Shown here piece by piece: positions 9,602 through 18,647 of a stretch of 18,647 bases of DNA; positions within the stretch are counted from its first letter, which is position 1; the number at the start of each line of letters is the position of its first letter. A program made the position numbers and the translations under genes. The notes beneath the pieces were generated by a model. It worked only from the letters and a program-made list of their open reading frames with translations. It did no database searches and was not told the origin of the DNA. Origin of the DNA: Parachlorella kessleri. Lineage: Eukaryota; Chlorophyta; Trebouxiophyceae; Chlorellales; Chlorellaceae. The stretch lies in the NCBI GenBank assembly GCA_001598975.1, contig BBXU01001345.1, positions 1 through 18,647 of the forward strand. The letters run 5' to 3'.

Positions 9602-12600
9602 CTAGCCCTTGACAGCCTTGGACTTCCTTGCAAAGGGGTTGCCTGAGGGAGCCTTACGCTTCGCTGCCGCTGCTCCACCACCTGCTGTGCTGTGGTTGGG
9701 GCCAGCATTTTGACCACCGCCAGCTTTCCTGCACAAAGAAGCCAGGGCACACGGGGCTGACGGGGTGATGATGAAGCGCGCTTGTGCTGACCATCAGACT
9801 TGGTGAAGCTCTTGTGCGCACATTCTCGTTCGCGTACTTGTCCCCACCACCAGCGGTTGTCTGCCTACTGCAAAAATCCTGGCCAAAGCACAGGTGGAGA
9901 GAGGAAGCATTCTCCTCCATCCTCACCTTGCAGCAGCAAAGGGCCCCACAGCTGCCGCTGCCTGGGCCACGCCAGCCAGCTGCGGGCGCGGTGGGGAGGC
10001 TTTGCTAGACTTGACCCCGGCAGAGGGGCTGGGTTGATGTCGGGCCTCGCTCAGAGGGAAGGCAGGAGCAGGCACAGGTGTGACTGCCTCTCCCTGCAGT
10101 GGGAATTTGGCAGGGCGCACCGTCACCAGCTGCTCCCCGGCCCTGGCTCACAATGGCTTGTGCACCTCGGCGCCATGACGGCCTTTCTCCGCAGCACATG
10201 CGGCATGACATGCAGCTGGCAGGGGGGCATGACGATGCAGTCTAAACTGCATTTCTATTGCTGGGATGGCTCATTCCAGTAGGCAGGGGGGGGGGGGAAG
10301 GGAGATAATAGCAGGTCTACCCTCATGGCCGTGGCTGCTTTCTAGGAAGGTTTTTGGCTGGGGCACCTAGCGAGCACCCAGCCCTGCCTTTCCACCCTGG
10401 ACTGTCAGCCTAGGCAACTCTTCCACAAAGCCCGCACTGGGAGCGAACGTCACCATATCAGGACGTTGCCATTACCTGCCGCGGCTGCTCCTGCTCCTCC
10501 TCCATGTAGTAATGCTGCTGCTCCTCCTGCTCCTGCGCGGCTGCTGCCGCCGCCGCTTCTTCTGCTTCAATTTCAAGCCGCTGCTCAACAAATGCCGCCA
10601 GGCGCTCCGCCAGCGTCGGGGCCCTACAAGCACAGATTACCTGGTTGTTCCTTGCATGTGTCGGTAGAAAGCTCATCGGGTTACCATTGCCAAGAGCAGG
10701 TTTGTGCACATTAGGCTTAGAACCTCTCTGTGAATCTGCCCCAAGCCATGCTTGGGCTGCCCAGCATTCAAAATCTCGAAATACAATGCAGAGGCCCATA
10801 CGAGCCGCCAAGGGTGACTATGACTGCATTGTGCCATTCACGCTGCAGTGGTGCACACCTTAGGACGAGGGGTCCCCCAAAAGAGAAGCATGACTGAGTA
10901 GATAATTAGATGAAGAAACCCAAGACAGCCGCAAGCAATTGTACCCTCCTTCTCATTTGCCCTGCCAACTGTCTTCCCGGCGGCCCCTCATTTTCACCTG
11001 AGCTGATTGGCTAGCTTAAGTGCGCCTTCCAAGGAGTGCGTGCCGTGCAGCAAGGACGCCACCTCCAGTGCGCGGGCATGGCGGTCAGATTGTATCAGCT
11101 TTGCAAACAGCTTGAGCCTGCAGGTGGATGCCAACCGAGCCTGAAACAGGAGTGTTCCAGCCTTAGGTGCAGGGGATAACCCGAGGATAAACAGTGTCAA
11201 AACCCTCCCCACCCCCTCGCACTCCTAGTATGCTTGCCAGCCCCACAGTCCAGATCCCTTGCAAATTCCACGAGCCGCTTCGAAAGCCACACGTGGTAAG
11301 CGAGCACTTGGTAAGCGAGGGCAGCATGTATGGCGCATGATGACAGCCTGAGATGAATGGACCTACCCTAGCTTATCTGCCTCTAGTTGCTGTGCCTCCA
11401 GTTCCAACCGGGCCGCCTCGTCCTGCTTGCCGCCGGCAGGAGGCTCCATGTGGCTGACCAGCACGCCTTGCCTGCACCCCAAGCACAGCGGACGGCGAGG
11501 AGGCCTTACCTCAGCCGGCCAGATGATGATGAGCATACTAGAGTGTTTAGCACTGCATCGATGCAGCCGCTGCCCCCCAGCCAGCAGATGAAGAAACGCA
11601 TTAACAGCTTCACTGGTGGATCCATGCTCCCTACCCTTTGGCAGCATGCACAGGCTCAGCAGTGCTCTCAAGCAGGAAGCATTCGAAGAGCCAGGCCGCC
11701 CACCTGATGATTTCGGCCTCCAGGGGAGCCAGCACAGCATCCTGTCCCACCACCGCCGCCCGCAGCGGCACGCTGCTCACCAGGGGCCGCTGTGGAGGTG
11801 GCGGCACTGCCGGCTCCTCGCCACCTGACACTACGATGCACTGCAGCTGCTGCGCCGATACGCCAAAGACCCAGAAGCGCTCGGAGCCCTTGCGCTCTGC
11901 AGAAGGGCAGCAGGAGGCGATTGGGGATGCGGTGGGATCAAACAAGTTGTGTAGGAAACCGTGCGTTTGGCTCAAACAAGCACCAAGCTCCAAGCAGCAG
12001 CTCTCTGCACACATCAGTGTACATTGGCAGCCCTTTGCGTATCCCGGCACAGCCATGTGCTGACCATCCACCAGGAATTTCTACCACCCCCACCTGCTGC
12101 CGATGAAAAGAGCGGCACCCATGCGCCCCCAAAGTCGGGCGAGCGCATGCGCAGCTCCCCTTCAGAGTCGTACGAGGCCAGCAGCCCCTCCTCGCTGAAC
12201 CCTAGCCAGGACAAGTTGGAGCCGGGGGTGAGGGGCAGCGGCCCGCTGGCCAACTCTTGTTGCGCGGCGACGTCGTGGATCTGCAAGGAAGGACGTTAGG
12301 TGAAGGTGCCGGCGGTATCCTGGGAAGGATGGGGGGGGGGGGTCCAACAAAGTTCCCTACGACGTGCCCTGTCCAGGGGGGACAGATCGGCGGTTCAGGT
12401 ACAAGACGAGTCATACAGGTCAGGCCTGCAGGGAGTGCCTGCAAGTTTTCTGGTTTCGGGGTTGAACAAAGTAGCAGTAGGAGGTATGGATGAAGATGGG
12501 GCTGTGGATTTCTCCCTTGACCCACCGCGTAGGCCAGCTGCTGCTCGCCAGAGGGAGCGGGGGCTGCTGCGTGCCAGACTGCGGCTAGCAGATGGCCTGC

Positions 12601-15600
12601 CCCAGCCAGGGCCACGGGGGCGCCGCCCAGGCAGATCACGCTGCGCTGCAAGCCTGCAAGGAGCATGGATAGCACACAGTGGGTCAGAAAAACGTGGCCA
12701 TTGCTACCGGCGGTTGTCAAAAAGATAGCCCAGTGCAGGGTTGGCTGGCAGGCTGCCCCCTGCGTCCAACAACAGGCTGGGAGCATGAGGTGTGCATACA
12801 GAGCATATGTGAAAACAGCACGGAGCCCAGCATGCTGCTGCCTGCCCAAGCGCTTTGCCGCTAGCACTTGCCTGCCTGCGAGAAAATGCGTAGCAGGCGA
12901 CAGGATGTGGCCACGGCAGCAAACACAGCCCCTGCCGCCACGCACTCCGCCTCCTCGCCCACCGGCAGCCCCAGGGACCAGTCGGAGTTGGGCGCCCAGG
13001 ACTCGTACGGCTGGTAGAGGACTGTCGAGGGAGAGTCCCGGTTAGAGCGGCTAGCATAGAGGGCACCCTGCAGGCGCAGCGGGGGCAGGGACAGAGTTTA
13101 GGGAGGGAGTTTAATGGGAGATTTGTATGTGGGATGGCTGGATGCCCCGTTGGGCAGGCGGGATGCCATCGCCACCGGCGTGGGGTGCAACCAGTGGATG
13201 GGATGCGGGTAGATTGAGCATTGTGCCGGCGACATTGGGACTTTAGGCCGCTTGCGCAATCCCTGAATTGCAGATTACATCACAAACAACAATAGTCCCA
13301 GGGAAGCAGCTGTAGCCCTTGGCCGAGGAGTTCAGGCCTACCTTCTCCCCCAGAGCTGCCATGCTGAGGTTGTAAAAGTCCTTGAACAGCGGGATACGGC
13401 GCCGCATGCGCGCGGTGTCGTGAAACGACACCTCAACAGTGTTGTGGTCCTCCTCCGCCCGCTGAACGATGCAGCCTAGAGGCGTGTAGGCCAAGTAGCG
13501 CCGCCCGCCATCGCCTGCTGGCAACTAGCAGTAGGAAAGCTCGGCCAGGGCTTTGTACAACCTGCTATTCCTCCCCTCCGTCCAGCAAATTAGCTAGTCT
13601 GCGCACAAGCCTCCAAGCATACAAAGCCTCGCACAGTAGGGAATCAGGCAAGAAAATCCTGGTTCTGGCCCAGCCGTGGAGCCTCACCCCACCCACCCAT
13701 CTGTGTTGAGCCTGGCTGGATAGGCTCCTGGGGTGCTGGCGGGTCATATACAGCGGCACTAGGGTAGTCATCACCGCCGCCGCGCCGCCGCTTGCCTCCC
13801 GCTTTGGCATGGGCTGCACGCAGCGTGGGCGACATGAGCAATCACACATGCATCGATCCGTCAGGACTCAACCAAGGTCGATGGGAGTGACAGGGTTTCC
13901 AGCTCAGGGTAGCAATACTCATTGATGACTGAGCCCACCTGCCCACCACAGAGGCGCTCTGGTTGAAACAGAGCTGCAGAACATTCACCTTCAAACCCCC
14001 CGTCATCACGAGCTAGCACCCTGATGCCGTCACAACCGTTTTTTCGCTACCTAGCCCATCAGGGTGTACCTGCAATCACCTCCTCCCCATCATCATCTAG
14101 GAAGCTGTCCGCGCGGTCGTAGTCATCGGTGCCACCAGCACCACCCCCTGCACAACTTGTGCTAGAGACAAGGTATAGGGCCACCATCCAGGGCCATGGC
14201 AACAACAATGGTGGGGCCACACAAGCCAGCCATTGCCTCTCGGATTTATTGAAAAAAAGAAGTAAAGTTAAAGAAGTGTTCACTATTGACTGGAACTGTC
14301 CATTGGGTAGCACTGACACCAGAGAAACAAGGACAGCTGCTGAAGGAACAACATCGCTTCTTGTGCCCTGCTGGGTTCCATGTGAGGTAATCGAGAGAAG
14401 ATGACATCAGTTCTTAGTCTCCACTGTTGCAAGCCTGCAAGACTGCAGCTCAGTCCGGTTACCATCAGCAGAGCAGGGCAACACTTACCCATGAGAGATG
14501 GGTCCTCCTGACCAGCCCCACCCTTGCCGGGCACCACACCATTCAGCAAATCAATGTCGTCATTGGGTCCAGGCAGGTCTGCTGGGATGACATCGCTCCA
14601 AATGTGCAGCTCTCCTGCAGTACTCGCGGAATGCAGTGCATCGTGGTATGAGCACTACTTGTGGTGAGGGTGGACCTAATTACTGTATGTCAGGCGAAAA
14701 CTTGCCCAGACAAAGGTTTCCAATCTGTTGCTCCCCGACAGCATGCTGTTCACTGCTGCCATGCGGGTCCCTATCACACCCATAAACAGATCCCTTGAGC
14801 TCCATGCATTGAAGCATTCAGTGTTTGTTTGTAGGACAGCACTTGACCTCCACCAACACACGCACCGTCATCGGTAATGAGGGCCAGAGCGTTGGCGCCA
14901 GGGTGCCAGCTGGCGCCTGTGGCAACCCCATTGAGGACTTTGGTGGCCAGCGGCTTCCGCCCGTTGACATCCCACACCACCACTGTGTTGTCCGCGTCCG
15001 CTGAAGCCAGGTACAGCCCTGGAGCAGTAGCGGCAGCCAGCAGCACATTGAGCAATGGCAGGCAATCCAGGACGGGGACGAGTGCTGGAGAGCCCCGCAG
15101 GTGCATCTGCTGTTTGCTCCGCCTGCCTTGTGACAACATGCAGAACCCCCGGGGCGCAAGGTAAGGCAAGTGATCAGGCAAGCTCCAACGCCAAAGGCTG
15201 GCACACCAGGTTGTTTGGTACCCACCGTTCTTACTGAATGTCACCAGGTGCACTTCCAACGAGTGAGCCCCCGAGAGCTCATACACAACACTCCAGCTGA
15301 GGCGCTCGTATATGACGATGTCATTGTCAGTGCCGGGCGCTGCCAGCAATGCGCCGCCGTCTGGATGCCACGCGGGGCGGCTCACCGCGGGGGCAGCCAC
15401 ATCCACCTGTGACAGGGCTGGCGAAAGATCTCTAAGGCCACTGGGTGACTTCGCCAGGCTAAACATGCCAGTCATGCTTATTAGCTGTCGCTGTGAGGCT
15501 GCTTCTGCTACTACCAAGCGAGTCCTCCTATGCGGTCTCGTACAGCACAGCTAAGCGTGTAAGGTGCCCCTCTATCGTGCCCACGTTTGGTTTCCCAGCA

Positions 15601-16811
15601 GCTTGCTGCCTGGCGCCAATCATGAAAAGTGGCGGTCTCCCTCAACCAACCATTGAGCGCAACGATCTGCCCTTCGTAGTCAAAGCACCTTGGGGCAGGC
15701 CATCTTCTTCTGCAGCTCCGCCTTGCCAGTGGCAATGTCCCACACACAAAGAGTGCCGTCCGCCGAGACAGATGCCACGTACTCCCCCTTAGGGTCGTAG
15801 GCAATGCCCCTTGTGTATGCCTGTGAGCGCAGCTGGCGGAATACCTGCCGCAGCAGAGCAGTATGTCTGGCATCAGATACTGTCCATGTATGATTAAACA
15901 TGCCGTTTGTCCTTGTTATGGGGACGTCTCTATGAGTTGATTAATCCTGTCACATGTACCATTCCCCTCGACCTTCCAGGCAAGGCCTCGCTCTCCTGGC
16001 TTCACTTACGTCTCCATGGCTGACTAAGGTACCCCAAGTGGTTGCCGGCTCACCCAACCCCAACTAGCACACCAAGTGTCCAATGCCCACCTTGCGGTCA
16101 TCGGTGTTGATCAGCTTGATGCCTTCATCATCACCGCCACTGGCCAGTGTGGCCCCGCTGGCGGAGAAGGCCACAGCGCGCGCCGGCAGCACAAAGCGTG
16201 TGGCCAGCCCCTTGTAGGCGCCGTCGGGAAAGCTGTACAGCTGCAGATCCCCAGGGAGGTGAGGGATATTGGTAGGGTTGTGGGCAAGCGGGCGGGGGAG
16301 CATTGGGTTTACATGTTTGCTTGCTAGTGTGTGGGTTTCACTTTGACTGGCGACTGTCGAATGGCAGGAGTGACTCAGGGCCTCACACCAGTGTAGTGCA
16401 ACCCAGGCCTAGGCAAGATCATTTCGACCTTGATATTCGACAGCCGCACCTTGACATGGTTCTCAGCGTCGGCCACAGCCACGCCCTTGAGACTGACAGA
16501 CAAGGCGTTGCATGCGCCTATCTGGTTGCCCTCCTGGTTGTTCATCACTTTGGCCACCTTGGACGGGTCAGCAGCATCCCTGCAGCCAACGCACACCAGG
16601 CTTTGATCAGCAAGGCAAGGCCCTCCTTCCAGGTTATCTAGCAGTTTTCATCTTGTCCTCCGTCTTCCCAGGCTTGCCTGTAGCACAGCTTGCCGTCCTG
16701 GCCGCATGTAACTAGAAGCCATGTCCCGCTTGAGCCGTCTTGCAAGTGAGCTACGTCCGAAAGGCCAGCACAATGGGCAGGAATGATGAGGAGGGGCTTC
16801 TCCTTGGCCAT
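9602..16811 (-). CDS. WDHD1: WDHD1 / Ctf4 / AND-1 replisome adaptor, complete 19-exon gene
   Basis: Exons (transcript order): 16811-16678, 16579-16450, 16240-16091, 15844-15689, 15406-15226, 15018-14866, 14614-14489, 14147-14070, 13813-13697, 13514-13342, 13067-12872, 12653-12526, 12280-12094, 11896-11704, 11471-11367, 11117-10998, 10623-10476, 10093-9927 (or from 10129), 9728-9602. Every junction keeps phase; the product is about 922 or 934 residues. An in-frame TGA lies 12 nt upstream of the ATG. Residues 1-340 form an N-terminal WD40 propeller (VTCGQDGKLCY, YSFPDGAYKG, VSADGTLCVWD, DNTVVVWDV). An acidic linker follows (DDYDRADSFLDDDGEE). Residues about 400-690 are the Mcl1_mid/SepB propeller (VEVSFHDT, LPLTPGSNLSWLGFSEEG, FWVFGVS). 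Then come the helical bundle (LKLFAKLIQSDRHARALEVA), an Ala/Glu coiled coil and a basic tail with NPFARKSK. Ctf4 trimers tether CMG helicase to polymerase alpha-primase and other clients at forks. No HMG box is seen, unlike vertebrates. Introns 1 and 11 use GC donors. Confidence 0.95.
10286..10297 (+). repeat. Poly-G run (12) in WDHD1 intron 17
   Basis: Twelve consecutive G on the plus strand, read as a C-run in the WDHD1 transcript, lie between exons 17 and 18. It is a mononucleotide tract prone to length error in assemblies. Confidence 0.8.
12331..12342 (+). repeat. Poly-G run (12) in WDHD1 intron 12
   Basis: Twelve consecutive G on the plus strand lie inside the intron between exons 12 and 13 and are transcribed as a C-run upstream of the acceptor. 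It may serve as a pyrimidine tract. Confidence 0.8.
12654..12871 (-). other. GC-AG intron (WDHD1 intron 11)
   Basis: The donor is GCAG|GCAAGT and the acceptor CCTTGCAG. The GC donor keeps residues CRLLRIFSQAG, which match the conserved end of the strand before LQRSVICLGG in Ctf4 proteins. The upstream GT (TCCT|GTCGCC) is also in frame but would delete these conserved residues. Confidence 0.75.
16580..16677 (-). other. GC-AG intron (WDHD1 intron 1)
   Basis: The donor is TACAG|GCAAGC and the acceptor GGCTGCAG. The GC donor gives GKLCYRDAADPSK, which keeps the WD-repeat strand expected after CGQDG. A GT nine bases upstream (AAGCT|GTGCTA) is also in frame and would drop three residues (CYR), so alternative use is possible. 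Confidence 0.65.
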
Positions 16812-17033
16812 ACTTATAACAACTCAACTTCACAAAGTTCGCTGAGTGTCTTGCTCATCAGTATATGTGGCGAAACGAGGGCTGAACAGGAGGTTAGCCT
16901 AGGCTCGCTTCAAATGGTACCCCAGCATGAAAGCAGCGCGCAAGTATGACGTGTCATTGATCCTTCCAAGGCCCTGCTCATGTTCCAGCAACCTACATGT
17001 TTTGGAAAGTTTTGGAAAGCAAGCTGTTAGTAA
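16812..17033. promoter_or_regulatory. Divergent promoter region, WDHD1 / SAWADEE gene
   Basis: Only 222 bp separate the WDHD1 ATG (minus strand) from the first possible ATG of the SAWADEE gene (plus strand). The region must carry both 5' UTRs and core promoters if both starts are right. It includes a short direct duplication TTTTGGAAAG at 16999-17018. No named factor site is evident. The bidirectional promoter is inferred from spacing. Confidence 0.45.
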
Positions 17034-18198
17034 ATGTCAATGGATTGCCAGTTCGGAAAGCTGGAAGCTCGCTCAGCGGCGGACTGCGGTTGGTGAGCCT
17101 GCAGGCCCATCTCCTTGATGATGTGAGGGAGCACATGATGGTCTGCTATGCAGATGTAGGATACACCCCCTACACACGGGCACGCTCGATCAGTGGCCAT
17201 CAGTAGTATTATCGCGCTGGGGGAGGGTTGCACAACTGGTCAGACAGAAGCATCAAAACCTAGCCTGCCTGGAACCTCCCAACCATTTCCAACGTTGCTG
17301 CAGGTATGATTGCGAGCCACGAGTTGAGGATGGCAAGGTGATGGTGGCGTTTGAAGGCTATGGAAGTGAGCACGACGAGGAGCTGACCAGCTTGAGCCAC
17401 CTTCGCTTCTCCTGCGTTCCCCTTGAGGTGCGTGTCACACGAAAGACCTTCAGCCACAAGATGCTCGGTTGACCATGAGATGCCGGACCCTCAGGGCCTG
17501 GCATGCTAGCCGAGCAGGCTTGCACACACATTTACAAGGCACAACTCTCCCTTCATCCCACCTGCCACGATGTTTTTGTCTTATAGAGGAAGGACTGCCG
17601 CCAAGTGGTTGCCGGGACCCGGGTGACTGCCTTCAAGCAATCTGATGCCTGCGAGATTTGGGTTGACGCGATTGTTGTCCCTCGGGACAATGTTGCTGGT
17701 GGCAAGCGCAGTTACAGGTGGGCAGCGCAGGCAAGACACGATCACCCTACTACAGGCCCTAGGGTGAGACAGCCATGCATGAGCCTTGCCTTCATTGTCC
17801 ATATATGACAAGCCCAGTGCGCGAGTGCCATGCTTGACAGTGGGAGAGCTCCTCTTCCCCACTTCCCTATGAGATAGCTTTAAGCACAAGGCTAACGCCG
17901 GCCTTGGTAACCTCCGCAAATGGTTCTGTAGCTCCTGCACCACGGATCCATCAGAACGCATCCAGGAGGAGTGTGGCATGATTGCAGTTTCAAGGTCCAG
18001 TGGCTGGACACCGCAGACCGCGGTCGAACAGAGGTGCTGCGATATAAGGATATCTGCCTACTGGATCCTCGGCCCCTGTCCAGCCAACCCCTCTACCCGC
18101 AGCTCAAGGCTGCCCTGGAACCCCTGGCCAGCGCTCCAGACAGCACCAACACAGTGCCGCCACCTCCCAAGGTTCAGACGCGGCAGCAGAGGAGACAG
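17034..18198 (+). CDS. SAWADEE-domain protein (histone H3-tail reader family), 3' end unresolved
   Basis: Exons 17034-17092, 17304-17427, 17587-17717 and 17988-18198 join in phase to 175 residues. An in-frame TAA directly precedes the ATG. Junction 1 recreates the tryptophan of the domain start: FGKLEARSAADCGW then YDCEPRVEDGKVMVAFEGYG. It continues with SEHDEELTSLSHL and the second Tudor-like half: KDCRQVVAGTRVTAF, IWVDAIVV, FKVQWLDT, RYKDICLLDPRPL. This is the SAWADEE pattern known from Arabidopsis SHH1, where tandem Tudor-like folds read H3 K4/K9 methylation and recruit Pol IV. The second half also binds zinc in SHH1; several Cys are present here, but I cannot assign ligands. No homeodomain precedes it: only about 10 residues come before the domain, though a farther upstream exon spliced at 17051 cannot be excluded. 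A low-complexity Pro-rich and QQRRQ tail follows. After 18198 the gene splices on or reads through to TAG at 18280-18282. Confidence 0.85.
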
Positions 18199-18246
18199 GT
18201 GAGGATGCCCACCTTGAGAACCGACCCTGAACACCCCTCACCCACC

Positions 18247-18272
18247 CACACAGACACAGACACAGACACACC
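18247..18272 (+). repeat. CAGACA microsatellite after SAWADEE exon 4
   Basis: About three and a half copies of a 6-base CAGACA unit lie just after the exon 4 donor. If the intron is retained, it encodes a short Thr-Asp repeat before TAG at 18280-18282. Confidence 0.7.
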
Positions 18273-18321
18273 TTTTGTGTAGGGGTGCGCTTGGTGTGCA
18301 TAGTACATCCTGGGTCCACCC

Positions 18322-18369
18322 TGTGGGGGACACACGGCGCCATAGTCAGGTGGCAGTACGCTGTGAGGC
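18322..18369 (+). pseudogene. Decayed copy of glycosyltransferase exon 4 fragment
   Basis: It aligns to 5573-5620 at 40 of 48 bases in the same orientation. In the matching frame it carries two stops (TAG and TGA), and the differences fall on all codon positions, so it is not coding in that frame. A partly matching tail follows with a short insertion. It lies between SAWADEE exon 4 and a possible exon 5. It could be a captured gene fragment, or a shared repeat of which the other copy became exonic. Confidence 0.6.
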
Positions 18370-18431
18370 TAGGCTAGACTAGATTAGACCTCCACTGTAG
18401 GTGTGCCGGTCTGGCATCACCTTCCTTGCAG

Positions 18432-18544
18432 CAGGTTGATTGCACATTGGGCGGAGCTTGGCCCATGCTGAAGCCTCGTCCTAGCATCTCTTGTGTGAGA
18501 GCAGAGGTGTTGCTCTGCTCTTCCGGTCTTATGCACAGATGTTG
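18432..18544 (+). CDS. Possible further SAWADEE-gene exon
   Basis: An acceptor (CTTCCTTGCAG, or three bases later at GCAG) and a strong donor (TG|GTAAGT) bracket a stretch open in phase 0, reading QVDCTLGGAWPMLKPRPS at its start. The phase matches exon 4. There is no family support, and the gene would continue past the right edge. Confidence 0.25.
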
Positions 18545-18647
18545 GTAAGTTCACTCATACTGTGGCCCTTACATCGGAACGTAAGGGTTGCGCCGCTGTT
18601 CCGGTTTCATGGGCGCATGTCGTCAAGTTCAACCGCCCTGTGCCCTG

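Noticed and set aside
9602..10623. HMG box at the WDHD1 C-terminus
   Set aside because: Exons 17-19 encode an Ala/Glu coiled coil and a short basic tail only. The absence of the box is usual outside animals, so it is not a truncation.
14774..15517. 247-codon minus-strand open frame as one continuous exon
   Set aside because: It is same-strand WDHD1 sequence, but it reads through introns between exons 5 and 6 and beyond exon 6. The propeller repeats align only when the introns are removed.
1..18647. Transposon, CRISPR, rRNA or tRNA features
   Set aside because: No reverse transcriptase, transposase, terminal repeats, regular spacer arrays or recognisable structural RNA were seen on either strand by reading. 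A short SINE-like element could still be missed.

Overview
This is a nuclear segment of a eukaryote, most likely a green alga (Chlorophyta, perhaps Chlorophyceae). The genes are broken into many short exons with GT-AG (and a few GC-AG) introns, usually ending in CTGCAG. Base composition is moderately GC-rich with CAG/CTG-rich and poly-G stretches. The proteins include a SAWADEE-domain protein (a plant-lineage chromatin reader) and a plant/fungal-style Ctf4. I found no bacterial operon features, rRNA, tRNA, CRISPR array or intact transposon. All exon models below were built by hand from splice consensus, phase continuity and family resemblance, without transcript data.

Layout: (1) 1-1577, minus strand: the 5' part of a bestrophin-family anion channel that runs off the left edge. 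(2) 1897-2673, plus strand: a tentative three-exon gene for a small one-TM protein, divergent from the bestrophin. (3) 2674-3977: no gene that I can support. (4) 3978-9163, plus strand: a 13-exon gene for a type II membrane glycosyltransferase (GT-A fold, Glyco_tranf_2_4/GT92-like), about 787 residues. (5) 9164-9601: short convergent intergenic region. (6) 16811 down to 9602, minus strand: a complete 19-exon WDHD1/Ctf4/AND-1 gene (replisome hub), about 922 or 934 residues. (7) 16812-17033: 222-bp divergent intergenic region. (8) 17034 to at least 18198, plus strand: a SAWADEE-domain gene whose 3' end is unresolved.

The most suggestive neighbourhood is the head-to-head WDHD1 and SAWADEE pair. 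One is a replication-fork scaffold, whose Arabidopsis homologue EOL1 has been tied to inheritance of repressive chromatin. The other is a predicted histone H3-tail reader. They share a very short intergenic region, so co-expression is plausible, but that is inference. Three introns use GC instead of GT donors. A decayed copy of glycosyltransferase exon 4 lies in the last visible intron or 3' region of the SAWADEE gene.
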